DNA of 64,000 bases from JBGTBD01 sp041749475 (GCA_041749475.1 JBGTBD010000027.1:57750-121749), one strand, 5' to 3'; positions 38,583 through 47,505 are shown, counted from the first letter of the stretch. The notes: a model not told the origin generated them from the letters alone. Made by a program: numbers and translations.

Positions 38583-39364
38583 CGGAGAAGACTCCCCCCA
38601 AAGGCGAACGCATCGCCAAGGTATTGGCCCATGCCGGTATCGCTTCCCGGCGGGATGCGGAAGTCATCATCGCCGATGGCCGCGTCACCATAAACGGCGA
38701 GAAGATCGACTCGCCTGTCCATTTCGTCCAGCCGGGTGACGTCGTCACTGTCGACGGCAAAGCCATCGGCGCGGAAGAACCCACCCGCATGTGGTTGTTC
38801 CATAAGCCCGCCGGTTGCCTCACCACCACGCGCGACCCCAAGGGCCGCCCTACCGTGTTCGATAAATTACCGAAGAACCTCCCCCGCGTCGTCACCGTCG
38901 GCCGTCTCGATTATAACAGCGAAGGGCTGTTGTTGTTGACCAATGACGGCGGCCTGTCGCGTTATTTAACATTACGCGAGACTGCATGGATTCGCCGCTA
39001 CCGCGTCCGCGTCTACGGCAAGGCAACCGAGAAAGATCTCGATAAATTGCGAAAAGGCTTCACGCATGAGGGCATCAAATACCTGCCCATCGAAGTGACC
39101 ATCGATACCGAACGCGCCAGCACCCAGTGGCTGACCTTCTCCTTACGCGAAGGCAAGAACCGCGAAATCAGGAAATTATGCGAAGCGCTGGGCATGCAGG
39201 TCACGCGCCTGATCCGTGTCTCCTTCGGCCCCTTCCAACTTGGCAAACTCGAAAAGGGCGAGGTGGCAGAATTGACGGGGAAAATCCTGCGCGAGCAACT
39301 CACCACCTATTTCAAAGACCACCCGGAGCGGGAGAGGAAACATGCAACGCATCATCGCCGGTAG
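38579..39364 (+). CDS. rluB: 23S rRNA pseudouridine synthase, RluB family
   Basis: It makes a pseudouridine in 23S rRNA (position 2605 in E. coli RluB). The 261-residue protein starts with an S4 RNA-binding domain (GERIAKVLAHAGIASRRDAE, residues 9-65), then the RsuA/RluB catalytic domain with Asp111 in GRLDYNSEGLLLLTNDG and the C-terminal REGKNREIRKLCEALG. A basic His/Arg tail ends the protein. Its end overlaps rsmD by 23 bases. Confidence 0.93.
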   Translation: MTEKTPPKGERIAKVLAHAGIASRRDAEVIIADGRVTINGEKIDSPVHFVQPGDVVTVDGKAIGAEEPTRMWLFHKPAGCLTTTRDPKGRPTVFDKLPKNLPRVVTVGRLDYNSEGLLLLTNDGGLSRYLTLRETAWIRRYRVRVYGKATEKDLDKLRKGFTHEGIKYLPIEVTIDTERASTQWLTFSLREGKNREIRKLCEALGMQVTRLIRVSFGPFQLGKLEKGEVAELTGKILREQLTTYFKDHPERERKHATHHRR

Positions 39365-39911
39365 CCTGCGCGGTCGCAGCCTATTTTCATTCGAGGGCAA
39401 GGATATCCGCCCCACATCCGCGCGCGTGCGCGAATCCATTTTCAATATATTGATGCACCGCTTTACCGATAGCGGTGAGCCCTACATCGTTGATCAGCAT
39501 GTCGCCGATATCTGCTGCGGCAGTGGCGCGATGGGTTTGGAAGCCATCTCCCGCGGCGCAGAGAGTTGCCTCTTCGTTGACATCGCTCATGCGTCGCTCG
39601 ACTTGGTGCGCAAGAACGCGCAAAAACTCGGCGTCCTCGACCAATGCGATTTCCTCCTCGCCGACAGCCGCGCCCTCCCCACACCGCCGCATGCCTGCCG
39701 CACCATGCTGATCGACCCGCCTTATAAAAAGAATCTCCTGAAACCTATCCTCGCGAGTTTAGAACAGAAAAAATGGTGTCTGCCCGAATCCCTCATCGTC
39801 GTCGAACACGCCAAAACCGAACCCGGCCCGGAGAGCGATTTTTTCATTGAGCTGGAAACGCGGAAGTACGGGATTAGCAGTGTGACATTGCTTACGCCAC
39901 CCATCGAGTAA
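39342..39911 (+). CDS. rsmD: 16S rRNA (guanine(966)-N(2))-methyltransferase
   Basis: A 189-residue SAM-dependent methyltransferase for G966 of 16S rRNA. IIAGSLRGRSL at the start, RPTSARVRESIFNIL, the SAM loop ADICCGSGAMGLEAISRG (55-72) and the catalytic DPPY at 125-128 define it. The usual DLFAGSG appears as DICCGSG. It is the last gene of the puuD-like/rluB/rsmD run. Confidence 0.95.
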   Translation: MQRIIAGSLRGRSLFSFEGKDIRPTSARVRESIFNILMHRFTDSGEPYIVDQHVADICCGSGAMGLEAISRGAESCLFVDIAHASLDLVRKNAQKLGVLDQCDFLLADSRALPTPPHACRTMLIDPPYKKNLLKPILASLEQKKWCLPESLIVVEHAKTEPGPESDFFIELETRKYGISSVTLLTPPIE

Positions 39912-39921
39912 ACACCTCACT

Positions 39922-40019
39922 CGTCATTCCCCGAATTCGCACCGCGAATTATAGGGGAATCCAGTGCCTGTAGTACGGCTGGATGGCCCTATAGCTGCTA
40001 CGCACCTCGGGCCATGACG
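39922..40019. repeat. 98-bp palindromic intergenic element
   Basis: It begins CGTCATTCCCC and ends GGGCCATGACG, so the ends CGTCAT/ATGACG are inverted. Inside is a long hairpin in which ATTCCCCGAATTCGC pairs with GCGAATTATAGGGGAAT, and a second half GGATGGCCC...GGGCCAT. It resembles the element at 46563 in its CATTCCC start and GGAATCCAG inner motif, so both probably belong to one dispersed family. It lies after rsmD and before a broken small gene. Confidence 0.6.
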
Positions 40020-40040
40020 AACTTGCTTTTAGCAAAATGA

Positions 40041-40228
40041 TTAGATGGTTGCTAAATATTCTAACCTTTCTTTGATTATTTTCTCAAGCATGGCTTCTGC
40101 TTGTTCACACTCTTTCGCCAGCTTGAGGTTAGGCAGTGGGTCTGCCCATAGCAATTTAGTCGATCAAAACGCTCTTGAGCTTTTCGGAAGCGCCAAGTCA
40201 ACATATTCTCATAAAATTCTCTAGTCAT
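40041..40228 (-). pseudogene. small orphan gene with a one-base frameshift
   Basis: An ATG at 40228 has a very strong ribosome binding site (AAGGAGG). The frame reads MTREFYENMLTWRFRKAQER-FDRLN and then degenerates to a stop at 40076. Shifting by one base near 40155 restores a natural continuation, LLWADPLPNLKLAKECEQAE and MLEKIIKERLEYLATI, to a stop at 40041. An intact copy would be about 62 residues, charged and helical. The shift is in CTAAATTG, as if one A was lost. It may be a true pseudogene or a sequencing indel. Confidence 0.6.
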
Positions 40229-40315
40229 ATAACAACCTCCTTTTTTGAATTATATTTAAAGGAGAGATTTTTGTTAATAGGGAGACAGCAATTAATTTGT
40301 GTCTAGGAAGCGTAG

Positions 40316-41149
40316 TTACCGCCCCCGCCCCTTACCCTCCGCCTGCGCCATCGCGTTCTCCACGAATTTCCCGGCGATATTGAGACCGGAGGACGCCATG
40401 CGCTTCACGGTATCCTTCGCATCCTCATAGACCGCGAGTTGCGACGTGGAGAACGACATCGCGGCTTGGTCGATGGCCTTGATTTCCTTATCCATCCCAC
40501 TGATCGCCTGCTTTAGCGACGACACCCCATTAGCGAGGTCTTGCGAATTCGTCTTCTTGTTATGCAACATCTGCGTCAGTTTATTGCGCAACTGGTCGTT
40601 CTCCAGATGCTGCACCGCTACCAGCACCTGCTGCACGCTCACCGTACCCTTGGCTAGCTTCTCCAGCATGTCCTGCACCGTGTGGCAATCCTCCACCAGC
40701 GAGTTGATTTCATCCGTCCGGTGATCCGCGTTCTTATCCGCCTTTTCCGCGAAGATAGCAACGAACAGTACGGTGTAATCCTTATATAATTGCGCCAACC
40801 GCGACCGCGTCTCCCGGTCAGCCGATGCCGCCGATGACCCACCCACCGTCGCCACGTCCGTATGCGGCGAGAAATGATTCTCCGACCGGCCCATCGCCAT
40901 CGGTTTAGCTTGGATATGCCGCAGCATGGAAACGTCATACGCCAACCGCTCGACCGAAAGGCGGCTATGCTTGCTATAAAGCTCCATCCCTCCCGTCAAC
41001 GCCCGTACCGCATCGTGATAATACTCAATACGCGGACGCATATCCCCGTCCAGCCCAAGAATCTGGAAATCCGTCTCGATGGCACGGATCTCCTGATACT
41101 GCCGATCCATCAGCGAAATCAGGGCGTCAAGTTGTGAAGAGTTGCTCAT
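40316..41149 (-). CDS. hypothetical helical protein
   Basis: A 277-residue protein that is almost entirely helical with coiled-coil-like segments (VQDMLEKLAKGTVSVQQVLV, MDKEIKAIDQAAMSFSTSQL). No signal peptide or membrane segment. A low-complexity linker (VATVGGSSAASADRETR) lies near residue 105. The C-terminus is basic (AEGKGRGR). The start at 41149 (MSNSSQLDALISLMDR) is chosen because the upstream part of the frame overlaps the divergent hemW. Function unknown. Confidence 0.75.
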   Translation of the reverse strand: MSNSSQLDALISLMDRQYQEIRAIETDFQILGLDGDMRPRIEYYHDAVRALTGGMELYSKHSRLSVERLAYDVSMLRHIQAKPMAMGRSENHFSPHTDVATVGGSSAASADRETRSRLAQLYKDYTVLFVAIFAEKADKNADHRTDEINSLVEDCHTVQDMLEKLAKGTVSVQQVLVAVQHLENDQLRNKLTQMLHNKKTNSQDLANGVSSLKQAISGMDKEIKAIDQAAMSFSTSQLAVYEDAKDTVKRMASSGLNIAGKFVENAMAQAEGKGRGR

Positions 41150-41215
41150 AAACCGCGTTGGTTGTTGTATGTTAAGTAATCTAATGCCAAAACAGGCCGA
41201 AACAAGATAAAACCC

Positions 41216-42364
41216 ATGCCATCCCTCGCTCTTTACATCCATTGGCCCTTCTGCCGCAAGAAATGCCCCTATTGCGACTTCAATAGCCATGTGCGCGCGG
41301 AAGTCGAGGAATTGCGCTGGGAAAAAGCGCTGCTGGCGGAATTACGCTATTTCGCTGCCCGTACCCCGGGACGCAAACTAGCCAGCATCTTCTTCGGCGG
41401 CGGCACACCGTCCCTAATGCCCCCCACCCTCACCGCCGCCCTCATCGAAGAGGCTAAAGCCCTCTGGCCGACAGATGAAGATATCGAAATTACACTAGAG
41501 GCCAACCCCACCTCCTCCGAAGCCGAAAAATTTCGTGCCTTCCGCGACGCAGGCGTTAACCGCATCTCGATGGGTATCCAATCCTTGCGCGAAAATGAGC
41601 TGAGCTTCCTAGGCCGCGAACATTCCGCACCAGAAGCCTTGCGCGCCCTCGGCTGGGCAAAGGAGATATTCCCGCGCTATAGCTTCGACCTCATCTACGC
41701 CCAACCCTCTCACACACTGGAAAACTGGCAAATGCAACTGGAAGAGGCGTTCACTCACGCAGGAAAACATCTCTCCCTCTATCAACTCACCATCGAACCG
41801 GAGACCCCGTTCGAGCGTTTCTACAAGGCCGGGAATTTTGCACTCCCCGATGAAGAGACCGCCGCTCAACTCTACGAACTCACCGAAACCATCTGCGCAC
41901 ACCATGGCCTGTTTCCATACGAAGTCTCCAATTACGCCGCCCCCGGCGAAGCATCGCAGCACAACCTCACCTACTGGCGCGGCGGCGAATATGTCGGCAT
42001 CGGCCCCGGTGCGCATGGGCGGATACAGAATGATGCAGGTGACTGGCTTACCACAGCTACATTGAAAAGCCCGGAACGCTGGCTAACGAGCGTTGAAAAC
42101 AAAGATAACGGTGTAGAGCATGAAGTTCTTATCACCCCCCGTGAACGGTTCGAGGAATGCGTGATGACGGGACTGCGTCTGACGGAAGGGTTTTCCCTCT
42201 CACACCTGAAGACCATCACCCGATACGAAGCACCCGACACATTCCATCTTTCGACGAAAGCGTTATCAGAACAAGGATTGATCATGGTAAAAAACGACCA
42301 CATCACCATCGCCCCACGCGGGCGATTATTGGTGAACGCCGTCGCCGAACGGTTACTGGCCTAG
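41216..42364 (+). CDS. hemW: radical SAM heme chaperone HemW
   Basis: A 382-residue radical-SAM protein related to coproporphyrinogen oxidase HemN but acting as heme chaperone. The 4Fe-4S ligands are Cys13, Cys17 and Cys20 in FCRKKCPYC, followed by FFGGGTPSLM and RISMGIQSLRENELSFLGR. It has the HemW-type CxxxCxxC without the extra Cys of true HemN. The 3' end overlaps the convergent LpoA-like gene by 12 bases. Confidence 0.93.
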   Translation: MPSLALYIHWPFCRKKCPYCDFNSHVRAEVEELRWEKALLAELRYFAARTPGRKLASIFFGGGTPSLMPPTLTAALIEEAKALWPTDEDIEITLEANPTSSEAEKFRAFRDAGVNRISMGIQSLRENELSFLGREHSAPEALRALGWAKEIFPRYSFDLIYAQPSHTLENWQMQLEEAFTHAGKHLSLYQLTIEPETPFERFYKAGNFALPDEETAAQLYELTETICAHHGLFPYEVSNYAAPGEASQHNLTYWRGGEYVGIGPGAHGRIQNDAGDWLTTATLKSPERWLTSVENKDNGVEHEVLITPRERFEECVMTGLRLTEGFSLSHLKTITRYEAPDTFHLSTKALSEQGLIMVKNDHITIAPRGRLLVNAVAERLLA

Positions 42365-43627
42365 GAACGCTCTAGGCGCAGGCGAGGTTTCCTGGAACCC
42401 AGTCGGCGTGATCTGCAATATGGAAAGACCGCGTTCGATAGAACCGTCGCCCTGGAACCGGAAGATACCATTTGCCGGGCCGTTGAACCCGTTCACATCC
42501 GTAATCCGCATGGCAGTGAAATCAGCGCCCTCCGGCATCATCGCCAACGTTGTCGCCAACGCCACCGCGTCATAGGCTAAACTCGCGATACGCAGCGGCG
42601 TATAACTGTAATAATTACGGAAGCGTTGCTCGAACCCTTTGCTCTGACGCAGTGGCGATGAGGCAAACCAGCCGCCTGAGAGTTCACGACTCCCCGTCAC
42701 TGACGGATCATCCCACAGTCCCGTCCCCAGCAGCTGCACCGGCTTTCCCGCCAACGCGAATACCGTATTCGCCAACACCCGCGCCGCCGAACCGCCTTCG
42801 GCGATCATCACCGCATCGACATCCATCACCTGACCCGAGCGCGCACGCCCGCCGAGTAGGCGCTCCACTGTACCAGTAAAATCCGTCGTCCCCGGCCGGT
42901 AGAGTTCCACGCCGATCAACTCCATCCCGCGTGTGGTTGACACCTTACGCGCCGCATCGCTGACTAGCTGGCCGAATTCATTGTCCGGAGCGATCACCCC
43001 GATCTTCTTGAACCCGCGCCCATAGGCCTCATCCATCACCCGGGCGACCGCCTGATCCGGCATGAACCCGAACAGGAACGTGTTACTGTCGGCAATGGTC
43101 TTGTTATTGGAAAAACTTACCAAAGGAACCTTGCGCTGCTTGGCGACCTGCGCCGCTGCCTTCACTTCTTCACTGAAGACGGGGCCGAGCAATAATTGCG
43201 CCCCTTCATCGACGGCGTCCCCCGCTGCTTTCATCGCGCCCTGCGGCGTCCCCTCAGTATCTTTGGGGATGATGACGACCTGCGCCGGGAAATTCTGCCC
43301 GCCTGCGTATTTATCATACAGCGCCAGCATCCCCGCATCGAGCAGGTTCTGCCCCAATTCCGCCTTCTCACCACTCAACGGAACCAGCAGCCCGACGCGT
43401 ACCTGTGCCGCATTGCTTTGGGGAATATTCATCGGCACACTGGTCTGCGGTACAGGTGCGGCAATCGTATTTTCAATCGGCGCAGCAGGTTGCCCGGAAG
43501 GCTGGAACATCGGCGCGCGCGGTGCGGCCGCGCTTTGCTCTGCGGGCAGTTCATCTGTGACGTAATCACATCCCGCGAATGAGAGTGAAACTAACAAACT
43601 CAGCGACAAGACGATGCGGCGCAACAT
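42353..43627 (-). CDS. LpoA-like lipoprotein (penicillin-binding protein activator)
   Basis: A 424-residue lipoprotein: signal peptide with lipobox SFAGC (Cys19-20), a Pro/Ala-rich linker to about residue 73, then a periplasmic-binding-protein (type 1) fold beginning VRVGLLVPLSGEKAELGQNLLDAG. This matches the C-terminal domain of LpoA/YraM, which stimulates PBP1A; the N-terminal TPR domain of enterobacterial LpoA is absent. Context supports it: rsmI is divergent next to it, followed by yraN and a BON lipoprotein, as in the E. coli yraL-lpoA-yraN-diaA-dolP cluster. Confidence 0.85.
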   Translation of the reverse strand: MLRRIVLSLSLLVSLSFAGCDYVTDELPAEQSAAAPRAPMFQPSGQPAAPIENTIAAPVPQTSVPMNIPQSNAAQVRVGLLVPLSGEKAELGQNLLDAGMLALYDKYAGGQNFPAQVVIIPKDTEGTPQGAMKAAGDAVDEGAQLLLGPVFSEEVKAAAQVAKQRKVPLVSFSNNKTIADSNTFLFGFMPDQAVARVMDEAYGRGFKKIGVIAPDNEFGQLVSDAARKVSTTRGMELIGVELYRPGTTDFTGTVERLLGGRARSGQVMDVDAVMIAEGGSAARVLANTVFALAGKPVQLLGTGLWDDPSVTGSRELSGGWFASSPLRQSKGFEQRFRNYYSYTPLRIASLAYDAVALATTLAMMPEGADFTAMRITDVNGFNGPANGIFRFQGDGSIERGLSILQITPTGFQETSPAPRAFLGQ

Positions 43628-43733
43628 AAAACCTCTACATAAGGAAATGAATCCAGCGACGCATATTTACTTGCCACTGCGCCGGGTGTGCTGCACCATA
43701 CGCGAACTCAATCAAAAAGTAAAATAGGTCTCT

Positions 43734-44576
43734 ATGGCCGGCTTGGGCTGCCTCTACATCACTGCCACCCCCATCGGCAATTTGCAGGACTGGTCGCCCC
43801 GCGCCGTCGACACCGCGCAGAAAGTCGACCTCATCGCCTGTGAGGATACGCGGGTGACAGGCGTGCTATTGCATCACTACCACATCAAAAAACCCCTCTT
43901 CAGTTACCACGACCATAACGCCGACACTGCGCGACCGAAATTATTAACAGAGCTACAATCTGGAAAACAGGTCATGTTGGTGAGCGATGCAGGAACACCC
44001 CTCATCTCCGACCCCGGCTACAAACTCGTCCGCGAAGCGCAAGATTTGGGTATAAAAATATGCGCTATCCCCGGCCCCTCCAGCGTCACCACCGCTATCT
44101 CTATCGCGGGACTACCCACGGATAAATTTGTCTTTCTCGGGTTCCTCCCCAACAAGGAAGAGGCCCGCCGTAAGGAATTGGAAAAATGGAAACACACCCC
44201 CGCCACGCTCATCTGCTTCGAGACCGCGCGGCGTTTATCTGACGTTATACCCGCCATCGAGACCGTATTAGGAGACCGTGAAATCGCAGTAGCGCGTGAG
44301 TTAACAAAAATGTTCGAATCCGTCATCCGCGACAAAGCCTCTAACATGCTCTCCCATTTCACGGAAGAGAATCTCCGTGGCGAGATAGTGATATTGATCG
44401 CCCCGGCGGAAGAGGTAAAATCTTCTGATACGATTGAACTGGAACGCGTCCTGAATATCCTGCTCACCCATCTCTCGGTGAAGGATGCTGCTTCCGCCGC
44501 CGCCGACCTGCTCTCCCTCCCCAGAAAGGACGCCTACCAATGCGCGCTCGCCCTGCAAGAACCGCAAAAGACGTAA
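43734..44576 (+). CDS. rsmI: 16S rRNA (cytidine(1402)-2'-O)-methyltransferase
   Basis: A 280-residue tetrapyrrole-methylase-fold enzyme that methylates the ribose of C1402 in 16S rRNA. LYITATPIGNLQDWSPRAV, ACEDTRVTGVLL, SDAGTPLISDPGY and CAIPGPSSVTTAISIAGLP are the family motifs. It is divergent from the LpoA-like gene and overlaps yraN by 37 bases. Confidence 0.96.
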   Translation: MAGLGCLYITATPIGNLQDWSPRAVDTAQKVDLIACEDTRVTGVLLHHYHIKKPLFSYHDHNADTARPKLLTELQSGKQVMLVSDAGTPLISDPGYKLVREAQDLGIKICAIPGPSSVTTAISIAGLPTDKFVFLGFLPNKEEARRKELEKWKHTPATLICFETARRLSDVIPAIETVLGDREIAVARELTKMFESVIRDKASNMLSHFTEENLRGEIVILIAPAEEVKSSDTIELERVLNILLTHLSVKDAASAAADLLSLPRKDAYQCALALQEPQKT

Positions 44577-44932
44577 AACGCCGCGAAACACATCAGCGCG
44601 GCATGATCGCCGAGACCTGCGCCCGCACGTTGTTGATGGCGAAGGGCTACCGCATCCTTGCCCAACGTTACCGCTGTAAATTAGGAGAAATCGACCTTAT
44701 CGCCAGCCGAGGAAATGTCTGCGTCTTCATCGAAGTCAAAGCCCGACCCGATACGGATACCGCACTCGAATCCGTCCGCATCAATCAACGCGAACGCATC
44801 GAACGTGCGGCCCTCATGTACTTAACGGAACACCCCGCCCAGCAGCAAAAGGAAATTCGCTTCGACGTTATCACCTGTCGCCCGTGGCGTGCCCCCAGCC
44901 ATTTACCCGACGCATGGCGTCCCGGCATGTAG
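44540..44932 (+). CDS. yraN: YraN family (UPF0102) nuclease-fold protein
   Basis: A 130-residue protein of the UPF0102 family with a restriction-endonuclease-like core: GMIAETCARTLLMAKGY, GEIDLIASRGNVCVFIEVKAR (acidic residues GEiD...EVK), and INQRERIERAALMYL. The role in cells is not settled. The coding start lies inside rsmI, an overlap of 37 bases; no better ATG follows in frame before GMIAET. Confidence 0.93.
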   Translation: MRARPARTAKDVKRRETHQRGMIAETCARTLLMAKGYRILAQRYRCKLGEIDLIASRGNVCVFIEVKARPDTDTALESVRINQRERIERAALMYLTEHPAQQQKEIRFDVITCRPWRAPSHLPDAWRPGM

Positions 44933-44995
44933 CTGGGAAAAACCAACCCTGTTTGTTTTACTTGCCATTCCCGCCAGTTTTCCGATAATGCGCTC

Positions 44996-45601
44996 ATGCG
45001 TATTGTTCTACTCTCTGCCTGTGGACTCTTGCTCGGCTTGACCGCCTGTCAGGGTTTCGTCGCCGGGACGGCTGCCCGCACCGGTGTCGCCGTCGCCGAG
45101 GAACGCCGCATCGGCGGCGTCGTGGACGACAACGAGATTTTCATTTCCATCGAGCATCTCTACATCCAGCACGACAGTAATAACCTCGTCTCCGACATCG
45201 ATGTCGATGTGCATGACGGCCGCGTCCTGCTCACGGGGAAGACGGCTAAACAGGAAACCGCGCTCGAAGCCGTGCGCCTGGCATGGATGGCCGCTGGCGT
45301 GAAAGAGGTCATCAACGAGATCGTCATCACCGATCACGGTACTCCCATGACCTACGCCAACGATAGCTGGATCGAAACCGCTATCAAGGCGCGGATGCTG
45401 GGGACGAAGAACATCATGTCTATCAATTATACGGTGGAAGTGGTGAACGGTGTCGCCTACCTGCTCGGCATTGCGCAGGATCAGGGTGAGCTTGAGCGCG
45501 CCGCAAAAGTCGCCAGCCGCATCAAGGGCGTCAAGAAAGTGATCTCCTACGTCCGCGTGAAAGAATCGCGTGCCGTCCCTTCCGAAAACCCCAGCTACTA
45601 A
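44996..45601 (+). CDS. BON-domain lipoprotein (DolP/OsmY-like)
   Basis: A 201-residue lipoprotein with lipobox LTAC (Cys18) and two BON domains, about residues 45-110 (NLVSDIDVDVHDGRVLLTG) and 120-195 (INYTVEVVNGVAYLLGIAQ). Related DolP binds anionic phospholipids at the outer membrane and division site and supports envelope integrity. It follows yraN, the same order as yraN-dolP neighbourhoods elsewhere, and its stop directly abuts the gshB start. Confidence 0.9.
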   Translation: MRIVLLSACGLLLGLTACQGFVAGTAARTGVAVAEERRIGGVVDDNEIFISIEHLYIQHDSNNLVSDIDVDVHDGRVLLTGKTAKQETALEAVRLAWMAAGVKEVINEIVITDHGTPMTYANDSWIETAIKARMLGTKNIMSINYTVEVVNGVAYLLGIAQDQGELERAAKVASRIKGVKKVISYVRVKESRAVPSENPSY

Positions 45602-46537
45602 ATGTCCCTCACCGTCGCACTCCAGATGGACCCACCAGGCGGCATTAACCCCGCCAGCGACACGACGATGCTCCTTGCCCTCGAAGCACAGAAGCGCGGC
45701 CACACCCTCCATTATTACGCGGCGGATACGCTGCATGTGAAAGATGGTGACATCCGCACGTCGATGGCCTGCATCACCTTCCGCGACCAGTTAACCGACT
45801 GGCATACGCTGAAATCCCACGCGTCCGTCTCCTTGAAAGACATCGACGTCGTCCTCATGCGCCAAGACCCGCCGTTTCATATGGGCTATATCACCGCCAC
45901 GTATCTGCTGGAACGCGCGATGCCGGAGACCTTCGTCACCAACCACCCTGGCGCTGTCCGCAACAACCCGGAAAAGCTTTTTCCCTTGGAATTTCCAGAA
46001 TTCACTCCGCCAACCCTGATCGGGCAGGACATAGACGCGGTAAAAGAATTCCTGAAAACTCATAAGAAAATAGTTTTAAAGCCGCTCTACGGGTTTGGCG
46101 GCCATAGCGTCTTCGTCCTCGAAGAAGGCGGCGCGAATATCGCTGCGCTGCTGGAAACATTGAGCTTGCAGAAAGAACCTCTTGTCGCCCAAGCCTTCCT
46201 TCCCGCAATCTCGGACGGCGACCGCCGCGTCATCTTCATCGATGGCAAAGTCGTCGCCTGTTTCGCGCGGCTAACGGCGGAAGACGATATCCGCGCCAAC
46301 ATGCGCGTCGGCGGCAAACCTGCCAAAGCCGAACTCACCACCCGCCAATCCGCCTGCAGCGAAGCCCTTGGGCCCGTACTGAAAGAACGCGGCCTCCTGT
46401 TAGCGGGTGTCGATTTCATCGGCGATCACCTGATCGAAATCAATATCACCTGCCCCACAGGCTTACGCGCCGCCAATAAGCTCTACGGCACAACGCTCGA
46501 AAAAGCATTCTGGGACGCGGTAGAATCCAAACTGTAA
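45602..46537 (+). CDS. gshB: glutathione synthetase
   Basis: It joins gamma-glutamylcysteine and glycine with ATP. The 311-residue ATP-grasp enzyme shows MRQDPPFHMGYITATYLLE, KPLYGFGGHSVF, DGDRRVIFIDGKVV and EINITCPTGLRAANK, all typical of GshB. The ATG follows the preceding TAA without any gap. gshA is not in the window. Confidence 0.95.
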   Translation: MSLTVALQMDPPGGINPASDTTMLLALEAQKRGHTLHYYAADTLHVKDGDIRTSMACITFRDQLTDWHTLKSHASVSLKDIDVVLMRQDPPFHMGYITATYLLERAMPETFVTNHPGAVRNNPEKLFPLEFPEFTPPTLIGQDIDAVKEFLKTHKKIVLKPLYGFGGHSVFVLEEGGANIAALLETLSLQKEPLVAQAFLPAISDGDRRVIFIDGKVVACFARLTAEDDIRANMRVGGKPAKAELTTRQSACSEALGPVLKERGLLLAGVDFIGDHLIEINITCPTGLRAANKLYGTTLEKAFWDAVESKL

Positions 46538-46562
46538 GTAACGCGGCTTCTCGCCCCCCCTT

Positions 46563-46653
46563 TGTCATTCCCGCGAAAGCGGAAATCCAGCGCGCCATGT
46601 CTATGGCGCAGAATGACCCTGAAGAGGGGATTCCCGTTTACACGGGAATGACA
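46563..46653. repeat. 91-bp palindromic element with 11-bp terminal inverted repeats
   Basis: It begins TGTCATTCCCG and ends CGGGAATGACA, a perfect 11-base inverted repeat. Three hairpins lie inside: ATTCCCGC-GAAA-GCGGAAAT, GCGCCAT-GTCT-ATGGCGC, and ATTCCCGT-TTAC-ACGGGAAT. It occupies the whole space between the convergent gshB and cysQ and could act as a terminator in both directions. REP-like elements starting GTCATTCCCGCG occur widely in proteobacteria. Confidence 0.75.
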
Positions 46654-46669
46654 GAAAAATAAGAAAAAA

Positions 46670-47428
46670 TTAAAACCCGGTTCCCCGCGCAATGAATCCG
46701 GGATTACGGAATTCTGTCTTGCCATATAGGAACGGCGTCCCATCGCGCGTCACCATCTCCCCACCCGCCGCATTCACGATCGCATGCCCCGCCGCCGTAT
46801 CCCATTCCATCGTCGGCCCCGTACGCGGGTAGAGATGCGCTGATCCTTCCGCCACCATGCAGAATTTATAGGAGGAATTTTTCTCCAGCACCCGCTCCGC
46901 CCCATGCGTGCGCAGCCGCTCCAATTCATCCGGCGAACGGTGATGGCGGCTGACGACGACTGTCTTTTCCCCCTCCGCCCAATCCTTGACGCGAATGGGA
47001 GTGACCACACCATTGGACTTCCACGCACCTAGATTTTCCGCCCCCGTATAAAGCATACCCATCGCCGGCACATAAATGACGCCCAGAACAGGCCTCCGTT
47101 GCACAACAAGTGCAATATTCACCGTATATTCCGGCTCCCCACGCAGGAATCCTTTCGTGCCATCCAGCGGGTCTACCAGCCAGAACGCCGCCTCCGCCTG
47201 TTGGGTAAATTCATCGCCTTCTTCGGAAACGATGGTGATATCGGGGAATTCACTGAGCAAACCTTGACGGATGATGTGATGCGCCGCTATATCCGCCTCA
47301 CTGACGGGTGATGCATCGGCCTTGGTGGTGACAGCGACGCTCCTCGGCCCGAGACGGAGAATTTCCTTTCCTGCGTCAATGGCCAGCCCACTGCAATAAT
47401 CCAAGGTTTCTTTTGTGCAGAGCATCAT
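46670..47428 (-). CDS. cysQ: 3'(2'),5'-bisphosphate nucleotidase, CysQ (inositol monophosphatase superfamily)
   Basis: It hydrolyses PAP to AMP in sulfate assimilation. The lithium-sensitive phosphatase motifs are EEGDE, DPLDGTKGFLRGEPEYTVNIA and EWDTAAGHAIVNAAGG. The ATG at 47428 is preceded by CGGAAA; an in-frame GTG at 47443 is less likely. About 252 residues, the usual size. Relatives acting on other phosphates cannot be fully excluded, but GTKGF favours CysQ. Confidence 0.9.
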   Translation of the reverse strand: MMLCTKETLDYCSGLAIDAGKEILRLGPRSVAVTTKADASPVSEADIAAHHIIRQGLLSEFPDITIVSEEGDEFTQQAEAAFWLVDPLDGTKGFLRGEPEYTVNIALVVQRRPVLGVIYVPAMGMLYTGAENLGAWKSNGVVTPIRVKDWAEGEKTVVVSRHHRSPDELERLRTHGAERVLEKNSSYKFCMVAEGSAHLYPRTGPTMEWDTAAGHAIVNAAGGEMVTRDGTPFLYGKTEFRNPGFIARGTGF

Positions 47429-47505
47429 CTGTTTCCGTTGCACTTAGCGTAAATTAAGCTACCTATGGCTACAAACGAAAAATGCATTTTTGATAAGGCC
47501 CAGCA

